Positions 6,709 to 8,988 of a stretch of 8,988 nt of DNA are shown here, one piece after another. The notes under the pieces are model-generated. The model did not search any database and was not told where the DNA came from. It saw only the letters and a list, made by a program, of their open reading frames with translations. Both the position numbers and the translations under genes were made by a program. Source of the DNA: Acidimicrobiaceae bacterium (GTDB lineage Bacteria > Actinomycetota > Acidimicrobiia > Acidimicrobiales > RAAP-2). Where the stretch lies: positions 1 to 8,988 of the forward strand of contig JAUTXB010000045.1 of assembly GCA_030838245.1 (NCBI GenBank), written 5' to 3'. Each line of letters begins with the position of its first letter. Within the stretch, counting starts at the first letter, position 1.

Positions 6709-8391
6709 TCATGCCGGTAACCGGCGAGCCCCCGACGTCCGCCGGGTGGGCCAGGTGGGCGCCAGTCCGTCGGCCAGCCAGCACGCCGCGGCCGTGGCCG
6801 CGAACACGGCGTCGGATCCGTTCACCGGTTCACCACCGTCGCCCTGATCGATGATGACGGTGATCGGAGGGACCGATCGCGCCGGGATGATCCCGAACGA
6901 GCGGATGGTGAGGTCATGGACCGATCCCTCGGCGTCTACGGCGATCCCCTCGCTGCGGACCCAGCCGAGGGCCTGATGGACTGCTCCGATGCAATACGAG
7001 CGGAGGGTGACATCGTCGAGCACGTCGCCGGCTGCCACGGTGACGGTGATGATCTCGTCGGGGCCACAACTGACCACGGCGCGCCCACCGTCGGGGGCGA
7101 CCACCTCGACCGGTACGTTGCGATGGGGACCGGAGCCGAGCGACCCCACCATGGCGGCACACGCGGCCAGCACCGCCGCCTCGGCCCACACCGCAGCGCG
7201 CTGATCGCCCGAGACCGGGGGTCCGACGACGGCGATAGGTTCCACCGACAGACCGGGGGCCACGCCGGCCACCGCCCGCTCCAGGTCCGCCCACGAGTCG
7301 TCGGGCCACGGGGCAGAGACCCCGACCCGCAGGACTCCCGAACCGTCGGAAGCCACGCCGCCGGCGACCGGCGGTCGTTTGGGCCCGAACCGGACCACGT
7401 CCTCCCGGGACCACAGGACGCGGACCGGGCGCTGGTGCTCGGCAGCCAGCCGGCGGGCCACCTCGGGCAGGGGCGAATGCCGCTTCCCGCCGAAGGCGCC
7501 GCCGTTGGCACACGGCGATGCCGGCTCTCCGCCGGGGAGGCACCACGACGCGTCCGGCTCCACGTAGGCCGGTTCGACCCAGGTCGTCTGCAAGGTGAGC
7601 GACCACTCGCCTGGGGGCACCTCGACCGGGTGGGACACCTCGATGGTGGTCCGACGCCCCTGCACCTTGTGGCCACGGGCCCTCGCCTCCTGGGCCGAGT
7701 CGGCGACCACAAATCCCCCGGCTCCGTCGGACAGGGCAACGGCGGCATCGGCGGGGGCGGTGTCGTCGGCAAACGAGCCGGCGCCGAGGGCCACGTCGGG
7801 GCCCACCCGCTGGGCCGACCGCCCTTCGATGGATGCCCGTCGGGCCGCAGCCGTCACGTCACGGGCGGAACGCTCCGACCTCCTTGGTCCCTCGAATGCC
7901 AGGCGGGCCGCCTCCACCACCGTCTGCCATCCGGTGCACCGGCACAGGTGAGCGGCCAGGGCCTGGTGGACCTTGACGTCGGGGACCACCCTGGCCGGAT
8001 CGCGGCCCGGGCCGCCCAGAGCGGCCAGCCGCATGATGATGCCGGGGGTACAGAACCCGCACTGGCTGGCGCCGGCCTCGGTGAACGCGTCGGCCCATCG
8101 GTCGCGCACCTCGGGGTCCAGACCATCCACGGTCGTCACCTCGCGGCCGGCCAGCCGGCGGATGGGAGTGACGCAGGAAACCCTGGGTGCGCCGTCGACC
8201 CACACGGTGCAGCAACCACACTGACCCTGGGGGCTGCAACCGTCCTTCGGCGTGCGCAGGGCCAGGCGCTCGCGCAGCACGTCGAGCAGGGACAGTTCGT
8301 CGTCGGATACCTCGACGTCGACGCCGTCGACGCGCAGCCGGATCAGGGGATCAGCTGAAAGACGAGCCGCAACCGCAGGTGCGGGCGGCAT
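6709..8391 (-). CDS. Fusion of double-[2Fe-2S] subunit with shortened molybdopterin-binding-like region
   Basis: A 560-residue protein of the xanthine dehydrogenase/aldehyde oxidase/CO dehydrogenase superfamily in an unusual form. Residues 17-90 are a plant-type ferredoxin domain with cluster cysteines C52, C58, C61 and C73. Residues 92-167 are the second [2Fe-2S] domain with C111, C114, C150 and C152 (QCGFC and CRC motifs), so both clusters should form. From about 195 the protein resembles the large catalytic subunit in compressed form: TTWVEPAYVEPDA (269-281), GGAFGGK (297-303, cf. GGGFGGK), RPVRVLWSRED (321-331), a GAVHQALGW segment (469-477) and DGGEP (518-522), whose E521 may match the catalytic glutamate. 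This half has about 365-390 residues where intact large subunits have about 750, and much of the cofactor region and the FAD subunit are missing. The only usual start is ATG 8391, which overlaps erpA by 41 nt without a clear Shine-Dalgarno. Enzyme activity is uncertain. No signal peptide is seen. Confidence 0.8.
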   Translation of the reverse strand: MPPAPAVAARLSADPLIRLRVDGVDVEVSDDELSLLDVLRERLALRTPKDGCSPQGQCGCCTVWVDGAPRVSCVTPIRRLAGREVTTVDGLDPEVRDRWADAFTEAGASQCGFCTPGIIMRLAALGGPGRDPARVVPDVKVHQALAAHLCRCTGWQTVVEAARLAFEGPRRSERSARDVTAAARRASIEGRSAQRVGPDVALGAGSFADDTAPADAAVALSDGAGGFVVADSAQEARARGHKVQGRRTTIEVSHPVEVPPGEWSLTLQTTWVEPAYVEPDASWCLPGGEPASPCANGGAFGGKRHSPLPEVARRLAAEHQRPVRVLWSREDVVRFGPKRPPVAGGVASDGSGVLRVGVSAPWPDDSWADLERAVAGVAPGLSVEPIAVVGPPVSGDQRAAVWAEAAVLAACAAMVGSLGSGPHRNVPVEVVAPDGGRAVVSCGPDEIITVTVAAGDVLDDVTLRSYCIGAVHQALGWVRSEGIAVDAEGSVHDLTIRSFGIIPARSVPPITVIIDQGDGGEPVNGSDAVFAATAAACWLADGLAPTWPTRRTSGARRLPA

Positions 8392-8716
8392 TCGGGTTCG
8401 TCACATGGAACCCGGCGCCCTGGAGGCCGTCGCTGTAGTCGAGGGTCGAGCCCTTGAGCAGGTCGGCGCTGGCCGAATCCACGATCACCTTCACCGTGCC
8501 GAATTCCCGGACAATGTCGTCGTCGGCCACGTCGGCATCGAAGAACATCTCGTAGCTGTAGCCGGAGCAGCCACCCGGTCGCACCGCCACCCGAAGGGCG
8601 AGGTCGGCGGTGTCCTCTTGGGCAAGGAGCTCAGCCACCTTGGTGGTGGCGAGATCGGTCAGGACGACCGGAGCCGGCCTCTTTCCGATGCTGACGTTCT
8701 GCATGGTCGTGCTCAC
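8351..8716 (-). CDS. erpA: ErpA/IscA-type iron-sulfur cluster carrier
   Basis: A 121-residue A-type carrier (HesB/IscA/ErpA family) that receives Fe-S clusters from the assembly machinery and passes them to apo-enzymes in the cytoplasm. The three cluster-binding cysteines are present: C50 in RPGGCSG, and C114 and C116 in the C-terminal TCGCGSSF. Other family marks are LRVAVRPGGC (41-50), the MFFD strand (57-60) and NPNA (107-110) before the Cys pair. The length is normal. I chose GTG 8716 because AAGGAGG (8724-8730) lies 7 nt upstream; the in-frame ATG at 8704 lacks such a site, and the frame is open further upstream only by chance. Its 3' end overlaps by 41 nt the gene for a protein with two [2Fe-2S] clusters, a plausible client. 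ErpA and IscA paralogues cannot be told apart firmly here; the lone gene without isc or suf neighbours and the actinobacterial ErpA-like sequence favour ErpA. Confidence 0.93.
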   Translation of the reverse strand: MSTTMQNVSIGKRPAPVVLTDLATTKVAELLAQEDTADLALRVAVRPGGCSGYSYEMFFDADVADDDIVREFGTVKVIVDSASADLLKGSTLDYSDGLQGAGFHVTNPNAARTCGCGSSFS

Positions 8717-8753
8717 CCGTGCGCCTCCTTGGAGCTGTTCGACTACTTGCGGC

Positions 8754-8827
8754 CGGTACCAGGCGTGGACCTGGGTCCGTCCTCGTGTTGCATAGCGTAT
8801 CTGCCCAGCACCGAGGTCGGTACCAGG
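8754..8827. repeat. Direct repeat CGGTACCAGG, two copies
   Basis: The 10-mer CGGTACCAGG occurs at 8754-8763 and again at 8818-8827, 64 bp apart start to start, within the divergent erpA promoter region. Each contains the palindrome GGTACC. One copy overlaps the possible erpA -35 region and the other lies in the leader. It may be an operator pair or chance. Confidence 0.35.
8794..8799 (-). promoter_or_regulatory. Weak candidate -10 element for erpA
   Basis: On the minus strand TACGCT fits TANNNT and would start an erpA leader of about 70 nt. The only -35-like bases at 17 bp (8817-8822, TACCGA on the minus strand) are poor. The remaining 161-bp divergent region (8717-8877) holds the direct repeat at 8754-8763 and 8818-8827 and the -10 element at 8866. 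Confidence 0.2.
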
Positions 8828-8865
8828 GTAGGGCCGGCCATGGCGGGAAGAAGGGGCCTCACCGG

Positions 8866-8871
8866 TAGAAT
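8866..8871 (+). promoter_or_regulatory. -10 element of a leaderless gene
   Basis: TAGAAT (close to TATAAT) is followed by 6 nt and a GTG at 8878, placing the likely transcription start on the first base of the start codon. There is no Shine-Dalgarno between them and no clear -35 hexamer. Confidence 0.45.
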
Positions 8872-8877
8872 TCCCTC

Positions 8878-8988
8878 GTGGCGCCCGATTCCGACAGATA
8901 TCCGGTCGACGAACCCGGGCGCGATGACGTGCCCGCACCCGGTCGGCCCTCCACTTCCGGCCTGTCGGCGAACCCTCTCTCCTCAGAT
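8878..8988 (+). CDS. Partial gene, unrecognised, apparently leaderless
   Basis: From GTG 8878 the frame stays open for 37 codons to the window edge, giving an Asp/Pro/Ser-rich, probably disordered N-terminus with no recognisable motif. Support comes from the TAGAAT -10 element 6 nt upstream, the third-position G/C bias, and the divergent arrangement with erpA. The N-terminus is hydrophilic, so a classical signal peptide is not seen in this part. No function can be proposed; the gene is cut by the end of the window. Confidence 0.45.
   Translation, partial: MAPDSDRYPVDEPGRDDVPAPGRPSTSGLSANPLSSD

Noticed and set aside
8717..8938. N-terminal extension of erpA to 8938
   Set aside because: The added residues are Arg-rich and unlike the family, and the Shine-Dalgarno at 8724-8730 fixes the start at GTG 8716.
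1..8988. Mobile elements, CRISPR arrays, tRNA or rRNA genes
   Set aside because: No terminal inverted repeats, spaced repeat arrays, cloverleaf or rRNA-like sequence was seen on either strand.

Overview
The window is a gene-dense, high-GC stretch of bacterial chromosome. Codons favour G or C in the third position, GTG starts are frequent, two genes look leaderless, and there is a GlnR-type nitrogen regulator. Together these point to an actinobacterium. The combination of a GSII, an alpha-type GSI and a short NAD synthetase would fit an Acidimicrobiia-like lineage, but that placement is inference. I see no mobile element, CRISPR array, tRNA or rRNA, and every gap between genes is shorter than 300 bases.

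Layout. On the minus strand, nadE (2437 to 665), a glutamine-dependent NAD+ synthetase, overlaps by 8 nt a downstream gene (672 to 40) for a histidine-rich protein with a possible ferritin-like fold. Divergent from nadE is a small plus-strand gene (2558-2773) for a 71-residue peptide with a SHOCT-like tail, followed by a hairpin. Next comes a plus-strand nitrogen-assimilation block: a type II glutamine synthetase (3025-4035), an alpha-type GSI glutamine synthetase (4127-5503) and a GlnR-like OmpR-family regulator without a phosphoacceptor aspartate (5546-6226). Upstream of the GSII gene, 2849-2886 holds four half-sites spaced exactly 11 bp apart that resemble the actinobacterial GlnR operator, and a TAGAAT -10 element lies about 40 bp downstream. 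The block therefore reads as two glutamine synthetases and the regulator likely to control them.

Converging on the regulator is a second minus-strand cluster: erpA (8716 to 8351, A-type Fe-S carrier), a 560-residue protein (8391 to 6709) that joins a complete double-[2Fe-2S] subunit of the xanthine dehydrogenase type to a strongly shortened molybdopterin-binding-like region, and a RidA-family imine deaminase (6656 to 6273). The first two overlap by 41 nt. Physical linkage suggests that ErpA supplies clusters to the fusion protein and that RidA clears a reactive enamine or imine product, but the substrate is unknown. The compact fusion is the least ordinary item in the window. A divergent, apparently leaderless gene starts at 8878 and runs off the right edge.
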